A program made the translations under genes and the position numbers. A model generated the notes under the pieces. It did no database searches, was not told the DNA's origin, and saw only the letters and a list, made by a program, of their open reading frames with translations. This document shows positions 8,173-16,703 of a stretch of DNA of 64,000 nucleotides, in pieces. Position 1 is the first letter of the stretch. Each line of letters opens with the position of its first letter. The stretch comes from Labrenzia sp. VG12 (GTDB lineage Bacteria > Pseudomonadota > Alphaproteobacteria > Rhizobiales > Stappiaceae). The DNA lies in NCBI RefSeq assembly GCF_002237595.1, contig NZ_CP022529.1:4432001-4496000 (forward strand), given 5' to 3'.

Positions 8173-9960
8173 TCAGTTGAAGGTCAGACGCACGGGCCGC
8201 GAATGGCGCGTGTGCCGGGTCTGGTTGTGATCGAACACGGATACCCAGACAAAAAGACCGTCGGTCATGGCCAGGTCCTGGTCATGGCCTGTGTCCATGT
8301 CGCGGATGATTTCCAGCGTCCAGTAACCGTCCTTCCACTTGGATCCACCCAGAAGATCGGCGCGGCTGCCGGTGTATTCGCCCTGGATCAGAACGCCGGG
8401 AATGATCGCACCGACCGGAATTTCTGCATCCTTCTCGGATGAATAGGGAACGCTTTCAGCTTCAAACAACCACCACTGGGAGCCAGGATCGTCTGTCGCC
8501 TCGATGGCAAGATCGATCGCACCCATTTTGGAGGAGATGTCATTGTAGTCGACGGGTAGGCGCCGGACATCGACGGTACCCTGATAGTCGGACCCCGCCT
8601 TTTTCTTGTAGTTGTAGACGTAGAATGACGTGCCCTTATCGGCGGCATAGCCGGCGCTGTAGCGCCCCTTGCCGGCGGCCTGGGCCTCATTCGGTGCCTT
8701 GGGTGTGCTGAAATACATGTCGTCCACTCGGCCGAGCATTCCGCCGCGCGAGGCTTTCCACTGCCAGACGTCGATCAGGCTGCCATCGGTGGTGTAATGC
8801 AGGCCGCGCCCGTGAAAGGCTGCCGGCTTGTCGCCAAGAGGCTTCGGGCCCATATGGGTCGAGTCGCCGCCGCCGAAGGCATCCGTTGCCGAAAACGCCA
8901 CGGAAAACTTGTCTTCGTAATAGGCGGTTTCATCGGAGAGATCGGCCCGGTTGTTGAGCATGTACCAGCCGTCTTCCCGCTTGATCAGCGGGTGGCGCTT
9001 GAGCGACCGGTTGGGATCTTCCCAGCGAAAGGCAAACGCGATCTTGTCGCCGATCTGGGCCGCGCGCACCTCCACGGTCGAGGCGCCGGTGCCATCGAGG
9101 CCGGTTCCCTGTTGTGTTTCCACGAAGACCGGCCGCGCTGTCTGCCACGCTGCATCCGTCAGTTCGCCGTCCAGAACGGGCAAGTCGGTCGCCTGGGATA
9201 CCACCAGATCTTCCCGAGTGACGGTATCGAGGGCTACCGCGCCGGCAAGAACAACCGCGCCGATGCCAAGGGAAATGGCGAGCGGGTGCGCCGCCATGCC
9301 GGGAAACCGGCGCAATTTCTGCGGCCGGAACAACCGCAGCAGCTGTGCGACATCGCCATAGGCATAATGCAGGATCACATGGGCAACGATGTAGCCCAGC
9401 ACGACCAGGGCAGAGGTATAGTGAACCGTCACCCAGATGCCGCCATGGCCGAGATAGAGCCAGATCCCGGTGGCGGTTAGTGTCAGCACGGCTGCAAACA
9501 GGATCCAGTAGGCAATCACATTGACGGCCGACAGGCGCAGCTTGGTGCTGGCCGGCAGGGTCAGAACCACCATTTTCTTGGAGGAAATCCGCCGTTTCAG
9601 GCGGGCCAGGGACATATAGGCCCCATAGGCAAAGATCAGCGCCAGGACGAAGATCGCGGAGAGATAGTGCCAGGTCCAGATTTCGCCCTGTGGCAGGATC
9701 GGTTCAAACAGCTTGGAGAACCAGGCATGTTCGGCGTCGGTCGACAGTCTGAGGCCGGTCACCAGGCTGGCGACAATGGCAACAACGAGTGTCCAGTGCA
9801 GCAGGATCGTTCCGATATCGCTGCGAACCGGCGGGGCCTTGTCATCCGGCCTTCGCGCCGAAGCCCGTGTTTGCTTGTCTGGTTGCCGATTCGCAGAACC
9901 GTCGGCGGATTTGGGAGCAGGCGTCAGCTCGAGTGCGTGCTCAGTCACTTGGTCCGTCAA
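8173..9960 (-). CDS. Cytochrome b561-type membrane domain fused to ethylbenzene dehydrogenase-like haem domain
   Basis: A 595-residue protein that starts at TTG 9960, supported by GGAGGGG 4-5 bases upstream. Residues 1-45 are polar. Residues about 48-245 contain four to six membrane helices with histidines placed as in b-type cytochromes (LLHWTLVV, WTWHYLSAIF, VTVHYTSALVV, HVILHYAY). A further helix at about 225-245 leads to a periplasmic domain (about 250-595) resembling the haem-binding gamma subunit of ethylbenzene/DMSO dehydrogenases (DGELTDAAWQTARPV, AQIGDKIAFAFRWEDP, EDKFSVAFS, GYWTLEIIRDMDTG). The reductase gene follows. The pair looks like a route for cytoplasmic NADH electrons to a periplasmic haem; the final acceptor is unknown. 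Confidence 0.85.
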   Translation of the reverse strand: MTDQVTEHALELTPAPKSADGSANRQPDKQTRASARRPDDKAPPVRSDIGTILLHWTLVVAIVASLVTGLRLSTDAEHAWFSKLFEPILPQGEIWTWHYLSAIFVLALIFAYGAYMSLARLKRRISSKKMVVLTLPASTKLRLSAVNVIAYWILFAAVLTLTATGIWLYLGHGGIWVTVHYTSALVVLGYIVAHVILHYAYGDVAQLLRLFRPQKLRRFPGMAAHPLAISLGIGAVVLAGAVALDTVTREDLVVSQATDLPVLDGELTDAAWQTARPVFVETQQGTGLDGTGASTVEVRAAQIGDKIAFAFRWEDPNRSLKRHPLIKREDGWYMLNNRADLSDETAYYEDKFSVAFSATDAFGGGDSTHMGPKPLGDKPAAFHGRGLHYTTDGSLIDVWQWKASRGGMLGRVDDMYFSTPKAPNEAQAAGKGRYSAGYAADKGTSFYVYNYKKKAGSDYQGTVDVRRLPVDYNDISSKMGAIDLAIEATDDPGSQWWLFEAESVPYSSEKDAEIPVGAIIPGVLIQGEYTGSRADLLGGSKWKDGYWTLEIIRDMDTGHDQDLAMTDGLFVWVSVFDHNQTRHTRHSRPVRLTFN

Positions 9961-10361
9961 CTTCCCCTCCAGGATCAGGATTCGCGAACAGGTTTGCGCA
10001 ACGGGCGTTGCAACCAGAAGTTAATATAACGCGAAAAGGCGAGGCTAAAAAAACCCATTTTTCATCAAATGTGAAGCAAATTTAAGCAATACAACTTAGT
10101 TTAAACCTATCCTTGCGTAATAATGCATGCATTAATGCATTACGTAGCGTAAGTATAAAAGTAGAATTGGAAAAGATATTTCAGTTGGCAGCGATTCGGG
10201 AGGCGCGCGAGCGGCAATCGAAGGCAATCAACTGCCGATTTGGCAGGAGAAACTGTCCAGGCTTCGCAAACGGCCCGGGGCCTGACGAAAACCTTTGCGG
10301 CAGGATGGAATAACTTGACTTGCTGCCAGCATGGATCTTCGGAAATGGTGCGTCCCCGGGT
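9961..10361. other. Intergenic region with overlapping palindromes
   Basis: About 400 bases without a supported gene; 10020-10200 is AT-rich. Two overlapping dyads, AATGCATGCATT (10122-10133) and TGCATTAATGCA (10128-10139), lie in a wider imperfect inverted repeat reading TGCGTAAT on the left and ATTACGTA on the right. This is a plausible operator for the cytochrome b operon that starts at 9960, or for an unseen promoter. No regulator gene is adjacent. Confidence 0.35.
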
Positions 10362-11474
10362 TCAGCGGAGTTGGGCGGTGCTGACCTGTTTCATCACGAT
10401 ATCCATGGCATCGCCTGCTTCGTCTTCCAGGCCGGCAATGAAGATGTTCAATCCCGAATTCGGAACGTACCGCCAATCGACCGAAAAGACGATGTTCGCC
10501 CCGGAATGGGTGTAGACAATCGTTCCGTCGGAAGACTGAAGCCGGACAATGCCAAAGCCGTAAGATTTGGGTGTTGGGATCTCACCACCATGGGTAAAGC
10601 CCTCCTGCCACAGGGCGGGGTCAACGATGCGGCCGCCAACCAGATCTTCGTAAAAGGTCATCGCGTCGGGCGGTGTGGCGACAGCGCCGCCATTGCCCAG
10701 AAGATTCCATCCAACCGTTGAACCGCCCCAGCTGGCCCGGTGGATGGGCAGTTTGCGATAGAGTGTCAGCCAGATCCGGCCACTGATGGCCGAGGCGTCT
10801 TCCCGATAGGTCGTCTCATAGCCGATTGCTGGAATTTCTGCGTTCGGGAAGAGTGTCTTTGCCATCAGCGGCTCGAACGCCTCGCCGGTTTTTCTTTCCA
10901 GGATCGCCGCCAGCAGGGCATAGCCGACATTTGAATAGGCATAGGACGTGCCGGGCTGGCTCAACAGGGGTGTTCGAAACACGCGGGCCAGATAGTCTTC
11001 ACGCCCGATCCTTTCCTCGTCCGAACCAACGGCGTCCGGCAATCCGGCCCTGTGGGTCAGCAGCTGGCGCAGTGTGATGGACTTCTTGTCCTCCGGAACG
11101 TCCTCCAGCAGAATGTCAAGTGTGTCATCCAGCTTGAGCGTGCCGCTTTCGACATGTTTGAGAACCACTGCAGCAGTCACCGCCTTGGTGTTCGATCCCA
11201 GATCGACCAGCGTCTCTTCAGGCGCGAGGCCGTCGTCCCTGAAGGTGCCGAACTCGCGAAAATGTCGTGTCTCGCCGATCCGCCCGAGGCCGACGATAAC
11301 CGAAAGGCCAGAGGCCTCGAGTTTTTCGGAAATTGCATCGACCAGCCGGTCGGTGGCCGCGGCGCGGTTGCTGTCGCCGGATGCGGCCAACGAGATGCTC
11401 GCTCCGGCGGGGAACACGGCAAGGCAGGTGGCAGCGCCCAGCAAAAGGGCGCGAAACTTGGATGAAAAAGTCAT
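10362..11474 (-). CDS. Serine beta-lactamase-like/class C penicillin-binding hydrolase
   Basis: An exported serine hydrolase of about 370 residues. ATG 11474 gives a good signal peptide (SSKFRALLLGAATCLAVFPAGA, cleavage near SLAA). The family catalytic triad is visible: SxxK in LGSNTKAVTA (about residue 98), YxN in SYAYSNVGYALL (about 190), and the third motif as HSG in YTHSGAN (near the C-terminus). A THRAGLPD motif is also typical of this family. Members include esterases, D-alanyl-D-alanine peptidases and true class C beta-lactamases, and the sequence alone does not choose among them. It stands alone on the minus strand, divergent from the V-ATPase operon. Confidence 0.85.
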   Translation of the reverse strand: MTFSSKFRALLLGAATCLAVFPAGASISLAASGDSNRAAATDRLVDAISEKLEASGLSVIVGLGRIGETRHFREFGTFRDDGLAPEETLVDLGSNTKAVTAAVVLKHVESGTLKLDDTLDILLEDVPEDKKSITLRQLLTHRAGLPDAVGSDEERIGREDYLARVFRTPLLSQPGTSYAYSNVGYALLAAILERKTGEAFEPLMAKTLFPNAEIPAIGYETTYREDASAISGRIWLTLYRKLPIHRASWGGSTVGWNLLGNGGAVATPPDAMTFYEDLVGGRIVDPALWQEGFTHGGEIPTPKSYGFGIVRLQSSDGTIVYTHSGANIVFSVDWRYVPNSGLNIFIAGLEDEAGDAMDIVMKQVSTAQLR

Positions 11475-11760
11475 GGCAACCGAAAGAATTGAAGGCTTGT
11501 GCAATGCACCCTAGCTCTGCAGGCTTTGCTTGCCAAGGAGCGATTGAAACTGGTCCCTTGATCCAGGTCATACGCGCGTAATAGTTTCTCTCTTAACTTC
11601 TTTCCAGTTCAGTCTTGAGGGGTTCCACGCGACTGTCTGAGCAGTTGTGCGCAGCCGTAAAACCCGCCTAAGATGATTTTCCGGCGCTTTCGCTCGACCC
11701 GGTTTTGTCGAGCTTGGAAAGCGCATTGAAGCGATTTGGTCCATTGCCTAGGGGGCGTTG

Positions 11761-13128
11761 ATGCTGGTCTCCCACACAAGAATTGTCGACATCGTCGGAG
11801 ATATCATCCGCATTCAGGTGTCTTCGACGAAATCGGAATCCGAAGGGCGCCCGTGTCTGGGGGACCTGGCTCTGGTCGAGGCCGGCGACGGCATGACTTC
11901 GCTGGCGCAGGTCATCAATATTGACCATGACATGGTATCGCTGCAGGTGAATTCCGGGACCAAGGGCCTGGCGAATAACGCATCGGTCCGGTTCCTCGGA
12001 GAACCGGCCAAAGTGACCTATTCCGACAATATTCTCGGCCGCGTCTTTGACGGCGCCGGCCACCCGATCGACCAGGGGCCGGACCTGTCCAGCGACCCGG
12101 ACGTGCCGATCGGCGGGCCATCGGCCAACCCCATGAAACGGGTTCTGGCTTCACGCATGATCCGCACCGACGTGCCGATGATCGACATCTTCAATTGCCT
12201 GGTGGAGAGCCAGAAGATCCCGATCTTTTCGGTTTCGGGTGAACCCTACAATCCGTTCCTCGCCCGTATCGGCATTCAGGCGGATGCCGACATCGTGGTT
12301 TTCGGCGGGCTTGGCCTGATTTTCGACGATTATGCGTTCTTCAGGAAGCAGTTCGAGGATGCCGGCGTCTTCCCGCGCACGGTGATGTTCATCAACCAGG
12401 CCTCGGACCCGGTGGTCGAACGGCTGCAGGTGCCGGACATGGCCCTGGCGGTTGCCGAAAAATTCGCCGTCGAGGAAGGCAAGCGCGTGCTCGTTCTCCT
12501 CACCGACATGACCGCTTTCGCCGATGCCATGAAGGAAGTCTCCATTGCCATGGAGCGGGTGCCGGCCAATCGCGGCTATCCGGGGGATCTCTATTCGCAG
12601 CTGGCGCGCCGCTATGAAAAGGCCTGCGATTTCAAAGGCTCCGGCTCGGTCACCATTCTGACGGTCACCACCATGCCCGGTAATGACGTGACCCACCCGG
12701 TGCCGGACAACACCGGCTACATCACGGAGGGGCAGTTCTACCTGCATTCCGGTGTTCTGGACCCGTTTGGTTCGCTGTCACGCCTGAAACAGCATGTCAT
12801 CGGCAAGGTGACACGCGAGGATCACAACCAGATCATGAACACCATGATCCGGTTCTATTCCGGCGCGCGCGACGCCGAACAGAAACAGTCCATGGCGTTC
12901 GAGCTGTCGGACTATGACCGTCAGCTCCTGAAATTCGGCGCCCTGTTCCGGGAACGGTTCATGGACATCGAGGTGTCGAAACCCCTGGAGGAGGCACTCG
13001 ACCTGTGTTGGCAGACCCTGGCAGAATGTTTCGAACCGGAGCAGCTGCTGATGAAACAGGGGCTGATCGACAAGTATTTCCCGAAACGGAAACAGCCCGC
13101 CAAATCCTCTGACGAGGAGGCCGCCTGA
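11761..13128 (+). CDS. atpB: V/A-type ATP synthase subunit B (non-catalytic)
   Basis: The 455-residue regulatory subunit of the soluble head of a rotary V/A-type ATPase. ATG 11761 follows GGGGG by 4 bases. The first 75 residues form the beta-barrel (HTRIVDIVGDIIRIQV). The nucleotide-binding-like domain carries VPMIDIFNCLVESQKIPIFSVSGEPYN where catalytic subunits have a P-loop, so the P-loop is lost as expected for B. SRMIRTDVPM, YPGDLYSQLARRYEKA and TMPGNDVTHPVPDNTGYITEGQ are B-subunit signatures. It is first in a seven-gene operon and overlaps the D gene by one base (TGATG). Together with A it forms the alternating hexamer. Confidence 0.95.
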   Translation: MLVSHTRIVDIVGDIIRIQVSSTKSESEGRPCLGDLALVEAGDGMTSLAQVINIDHDMVSLQVNSGTKGLANNASVRFLGEPAKVTYSDNILGRVFDGAGHPIDQGPDLSSDPDVPIGGPSANPMKRVLASRMIRTDVPMIDIFNCLVESQKIPIFSVSGEPYNPFLARIGIQADADIVVFGGLGLIFDDYAFFRKQFEDAGVFPRTVMFINQASDPVVERLQVPDMALAVAEKFAVEEGKRVLVLLTDMTAFADAMKEVSIAMERVPANRGYPGDLYSQLARRYEKACDFKGSGSVTILTVTTMPGNDVTHPVPDNTGYITEGQFYLHSGVLDPFGSLSRLKQHVIGKVTREDHNQIMNTMIRFYSGARDAEQKQSMAFELSDYDRQLLKFGALFRERFMDIEVSKPLEEALDLCWQTLAECFEPEQLLMKQGLIDKYFPKRKQPAKSSDEEAA

Positions 13129-13754
13129 TGGCTGCCAAGCTGGCCCTCAACAAGTCTTCATTGGCGAAGGAGAGCGCGCAGCTGGCCGAATACAAGCGCT
13201 TTCTGCCTTCACTGGAGCTGAAGCGCCTGCAGATCATGGCAGAGCGCGCCAAGGCCAGAGAGACCGCCTCGCGCCTGGACCGCGAATATGCGGAAGAGTT
13301 CAGGGGCCTGGCGCATGCCTTGCCGATGCTGGCCAACAAGCAGGTGCCGCTGGACGGACTGGTCAGTCTGAAGGATGTCGTCCGGGGTGAACAGAACCTC
13401 TCAGGCACCAGGCTGCCGACCCTGGAAGACATCGAGGTCGAGACGGAACCATATTCGTTGCTGGCACGCCCGCACTGGGTGGATGCCTATGTTGAGGGCA
13501 TGCAGAAACTGTTGCGGCTCAATCTGGAGCGCGACGTTGCCCATGAACGCATCGATCGCCTTGTCCAGGCCGAAGCCGTGATCTCGCGCCGGGTCAATCT
13601 CTTCGAGAAGGTTCTGATTCCGCAGGCGGAACGCAACATCAAGAAAATCCGCATGGCTTTGGCCGACGCGGAGCGCGATGCCGTAGTCCGGGCCAAGATC
13701 TCCAAGCGCAAGACGGCCGCCCGCAGCGCCGAGACAAGGGTGGCCGAGATATGA
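13128..13754 (+). CDS. atpD: V/A-type ATP synthase subunit D (central shaft)
   Basis: A 208-residue protein that forms the long antiparallel coiled coil rotating inside the A3B3 head. It starts at ATG 13128 within the stop of B. Charged helical segments at the N-terminus (KLALNKSSLAKESAQLAEYKRFLPSLELKRLQI) and C-terminus (VNLFEKVLIPQAERNIKKIRMALADAERDAVVRAKI) match the two arms of subunit D, with the short variable middle region between. It overlaps subunit I by the ATGA junction at 13751-13754. No subunit F gene, which normally caps D, is seen in the operon. Confidence 0.93.
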   Translation: MAAKLALNKSSLAKESAQLAEYKRFLPSLELKRLQIMAERAKARETASRLDREYAEEFRGLAHALPMLANKQVPLDGLVSLKDVVRGEQNLSGTRLPTLEDIEVETEPYSLLARPHWVDAYVEGMQKLLRLNLERDVAHERIDRLVQAEAVISRRVNLFEKVLIPQAERNIKKIRMALADAERDAVVRAKISKRKTAARSAETRVAEI

Positions 13755-15544
13755 GCATCGTACCACTCGTCAAGGTCAACCTGGTCGGCATTCTGGACGA
13801 CAAGGACAAGGTTCTGGAGGCAACCCAGGAATTCGGAGCCCTTCACCTGATTCCCCTGACCTCGGCGCAAAAGGAACTGGAAGCGGTTCCGGCCGGGCGC
13901 GGCCGCGAAGCAACGGAAGCCCTGCGCTGGCTGGTCAACAGTGCAGCGCAGCGCCGGCCCATGACCCACCCGGACGGCTTTCAGCTGGATCAGGTTGTGG
14001 CCGGCGCGCTGGAAAATAAGAAAGCCTTGAAGGAATGCGAAGACCGCCTTGCCCGGCTGGACAGGCGGATCCGCGATGTCGAGCCCTGGGGCGAGTTCAA
14101 CTTTTCGGACCTGGCCGAGATCGGCGATTACCGCCTCTGGTTCTATGTGGTTCCGGCGGGAAAGCTGTCTCAGGTCAACCCGGATGGCAAGATCCTGGAA
14201 GTGGTGCATCGGGACAAGTACCGCAGCTACATCGTGCTTCTGTCGCCGGACGAGCCGCCTGCCGATGCCATGCCGGTGCCGCGGACCCATGTCGGGACCG
14301 AGGCGCTGTCAAAGCTGAAACATCAATACGAGCTTGCCGCGATCGAACTTGAGGAGCTTGAGCTGCAACGCCAGGTCCTGACCAAGTGGCGTTTCGTGCT
14401 GGCGCAGAACCTGGCGGCCGCGCGCGACCTCTCCGCCCGCCATCGCGCGTCCCTTGAAACCGCGGACGCCGATCGCGTTTTTGTCCTGCAGGCCTGGGCG
14501 AGAACTGACCAGGTAGCCGAGATAGAGGAACTGGCGGCAGGTCTTGGTGTTGCAACCCTGTTTGATGAGGTATCCGACAAGGACCGGCCTCCGACGCTTT
14601 TGGAAAACCGGAAGGCGATGGAAGCGGGAGAAGATCTGGTCGAATTCTACCAGACGCCCGGCTATCGCGACTGGGACCCGTCGGTCATCGTCTATGTGTC
14701 CTTCGTGATCTTCTTCGGCATGATCATGACCGATGCGGGCTACGGGCTCTTGCTGCTGCTGCTTCTGTTCCTGTTCCGCAAGCGGTTTGCAGGGTCGGCG
14801 CTGGGCCGCCGGATGTTCCGCATGTCGGTCTGGCTGATGGTGTCGACCACGGCTTTCGGCGTCGCCACCGGCAGTTACTTTGGCGTGGCGCCGCCGGAAG
14901 GCAGTTTCCTTGGACATCTCAAGGTGCTGCATCTGAAGGATGTCGACACCATGATGAAGATCACGCTGACGATTGGCGTTATCCATATCGTGCTCGCCAA
15001 CCTGATGCGGGCCTGGCACGAGAAGACCCCAAGCGGACGGTTTCAGCCCATCGGCTGGTGTCTGGTGGCGCTGGGCGGTCTGGCGACTTTCCTCGGTCAG
15101 GGAACCCTGTTCGGCTCGGCGGGACCCGTCAGCGTCGTGCTCGGGCTGCTGACCGTCGGTTTCTTCGGCAGCGACCGCAAGGTCGACAGCGTCACGTCCG
15201 GCGGCATGCGCATCTTTGACGGACTTGCCGCGCTGGCCCGCATCGTCAACATCTTCTCAGATGTGCTCAGCTACATGCGGCTGTTTGCACTGGGCCTTGC
15301 GGCCGCTTCGCTGGCGGAAACCATCAACTCGCTCTCCGGTCAGCTCAACCATGCCGTGCCGGGGGTCGGGCTCCTGATCGCGATCACCGTTCTGGTCATC
15401 GGCCATGCCATCAATATCGGCCTCGGCCTGATTGCGGGCTGCGTGCATGGCCTGCGTCTGAATGTCATTGAATTTTTTAATTGGGGTTTGAAAGACGAGG
15501 GCACGCCCTTCCGTCCGTTCAAGAAAGAGGAGACACGCCTGTGA
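13751..15544 (+). CDS. atpI: V/A-type ATP synthase subunit I (a-type membrane stator)
   Basis: A 597-residue protein combining an N-terminal cytoplasmic arm (about 1-305, with coiled-coil regions) and a C-terminal membrane part (about 310-590) with seven or eight hydrophobic helices. The start of the membrane half reads IVYVSFVIFFGMIMTDAGYG, typical of subunit I/a. The essential arginine facing the rotor is expected in SYMRLFALGLAAASLAE (about residue 507). This subunit provides the ion half-channels and ties the membrane part to the peripheral stalks. It overlaps D upstream and K downstream, each by 4 bases, so translation is coupled along the operon. Confidence 0.94.
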   Translation: MSIVPLVKVNLVGILDDKDKVLEATQEFGALHLIPLTSAQKELEAVPAGRGREATEALRWLVNSAAQRRPMTHPDGFQLDQVVAGALENKKALKECEDRLARLDRRIRDVEPWGEFNFSDLAEIGDYRLWFYVVPAGKLSQVNPDGKILEVVHRDKYRSYIVLLSPDEPPADAMPVPRTHVGTEALSKLKHQYELAAIELEELELQRQVLTKWRFVLAQNLAAARDLSARHRASLETADADRVFVLQAWARTDQVAEIEELAAGLGVATLFDEVSDKDRPPTLLENRKAMEAGEDLVEFYQTPGYRDWDPSVIVYVSFVIFFGMIMTDAGYGLLLLLLLFLFRKRFAGSALGRRMFRMSVWLMVSTTAFGVATGSYFGVAPPEGSFLGHLKVLHLKDVDTMMKITLTIGVIHIVLANLMRAWHEKTPSGRFQPIGWCLVALGGLATFLGQGTLFGSAGPVSVVLGLLTVGFFGSDRKVDSVTSGGMRIFDGLAALARIVNIFSDVLSYMRLFALGLAAASLAETINSLSGQLNHAVPGVGLLIAITVLVIGHAINIGLGLIAGCVHGLRLNVIEFFNWGLKDEGTPFRPFKKEETRL

Positions 15545-15990
15545 ACGAATTCGTTGTGGCTCTCGGTTGGTTTGGACTTTACGCGCCGGTTGCGCTCGGT
15601 GCCATCGGCAGCGCCTGGGGCTGTGCGCTGGGCGGCAGCGCCGCCATTGGTGCCATGCTGGACAGTGACGGCGGCTATGGCCGTTTCATCGGCGTGTCGC
15701 TGATGCCGTCTTCCCAGGTGATCTACGGCATCGTGATCATGTTCTCGCTGCAGCAGGCCCAGGTCGATGCAGCCAATGGTGCAGCCCTGTTCGGCATTGG
15801 TGTCCTGTCCGGCTTCACCATGCTTTTCACCGGCATCCGCCAGGGCGAGGTGCTGGCCTCGGCCATTCACGCCTCCAAGGCCAAGCCTGAAATCTTCGGT
15901 ATCTCGCTGGCTCCAGCGGCCGTGCTTGAAGGTTTCTCGGTGTTCGCGCTTGTCTTCGCGCTGGTCCTGGCCGGCTCCATTCCGAGCTAG
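15541..15990 (+). CDS. atpK: V/A-type ATP synthase subunit K (rotor ring proteolipid)
   Basis: A 149-residue double-hairpin proteolipid starting at GTG 15541, inside the stop of subunit I. Four membrane helices are visible (about 10-38, 46-72, 80-107, 120-146). The second hairpin holds the ion-binding carboxylate Glu130 (AAVLEGFSVFA), whereas the first hairpin has Gln59 at the equivalent place (MPSSQVIYG), the usual pattern for V-type c subunits. Gln101 (IRQGEV) and Ser58 align with residues that bind sodium in Enterococcus hirae NtpK (Thr64, Gln65, Gln110, Glu139). The alignment is by eye; sodium coupling is therefore possible but unproven. Confidence 0.94.
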   Translation: MNEFVVALGWFGLYAPVALGAIGSAWGCALGGSAAIGAMLDSDGGYGRFIGVSLMPSSQVIYGIVIMFSLQQAQVDAANGAALFGIGVLSGFTMLFTGIRQGEVLASAIHASKAKPEIFGISLAPAAVLEGFSVFALVFALVLAGSIPS

Positions 15991-15999
15991 GAGGCAGAC

Positions 16000-16701
16000 A
16001 TGTCAAAGCGTGATTCCTCGAACGAGCTCGAAAACGCTGCCGGTGCAGGTGTTCAGGCACTGATCGAGCGGCTGAAGTCCGAAGGCGTTGCCGCCGGCCA
16101 GTCGGAAGGCGACGAAATTCTCGCAAAAGCCAGGGTCAGGGCGGACGAGATTCTGGACGAAGCTCAAAAGAAGGCGGATGCGTTGCTGGCAAACGCCCGC
16201 GCGGAAGCTGCCAGGGAAAAGGCGGCAACCGAGGACGGGCTCAAGGTCGCCGCGCGGGACCTGGTTCTCAGCATGCGCAACGAACTGGGCGACCGGATCC
16301 AGCAGGAGGCAGGGCGTCTGGTGGCGACCACTCTGGCCGACGAGGCTTTCCTGCAGAAGCTGATCCTGGCCATGGCCGCCAATGCCAAGGACAACGCTTC
16401 CGTCAATGACGCAGAGCCGATGGAAGTCGTGCTGCCGGAAAAGGTCGTCACTTTCGAAGAGCTGAAACAGTCTCCGGAAGCAGTTGAGCCGGGCACGTTG
16501 ACCCATTTTGTCATTGCGCTGGCGGGACAGGCCTTGCGGGACGGCGTGACCTTCTCCACGGCACCGGGGTTTGACGGTATCAAGATCAAGCTGACCGAAC
16601 GGAATGTCTCCATCGACCTCACCGAAGAAGCGATTGCAACGCTCCTGAAACGTCACCTGCAGCCGCGTCTGCGGGCCGTGATGGAAGGGGTCCTGCGCTG
16701 A
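16000..16701 (+). CDS. atpE: V/A-type ATP synthase subunit E (peripheral stalk)
   Basis: A 233-residue peripheral stalk subunit. ATG 16000 has GGAGG upstream with about 6 bases spacing. Residues about 20-90 are a long charged, alanine-rich coiled coil (GDEILAKARVRADEILDEAQKKADALLANARAEAAREKA), followed by a globular C-terminal domain that binds the head (RHLQPRLRAVMEGVLR at the end). It is only 9 bases after K and 2 bases before the DUF2764 gene. The partner stalk subunit G (H) is not recognisable anywhere in the operon, which is also the situation in chlamydial-type V-ATPase operons. Confidence 0.9.
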   Translation: MSKRDSSNELENAAGAGVQALIERLKSEGVAAGQSEGDEILAKARVRADEILDEAQKKADALLANARAEAAREKAATEDGLKVAARDLVLSMRNELGDRIQQEAGRLVATTLADEAFLQKLILAMAANAKDNASVNDAEPMEVVLPEKVVTFEELKQSPEAVEPGTLTHFVIALAGQALRDGVTFSTAPGFDGIKIKLTERNVSIDLTEEAIATLLKRHLQPRLRAVMEGVLR

Positions 16702-16703
16702 TC

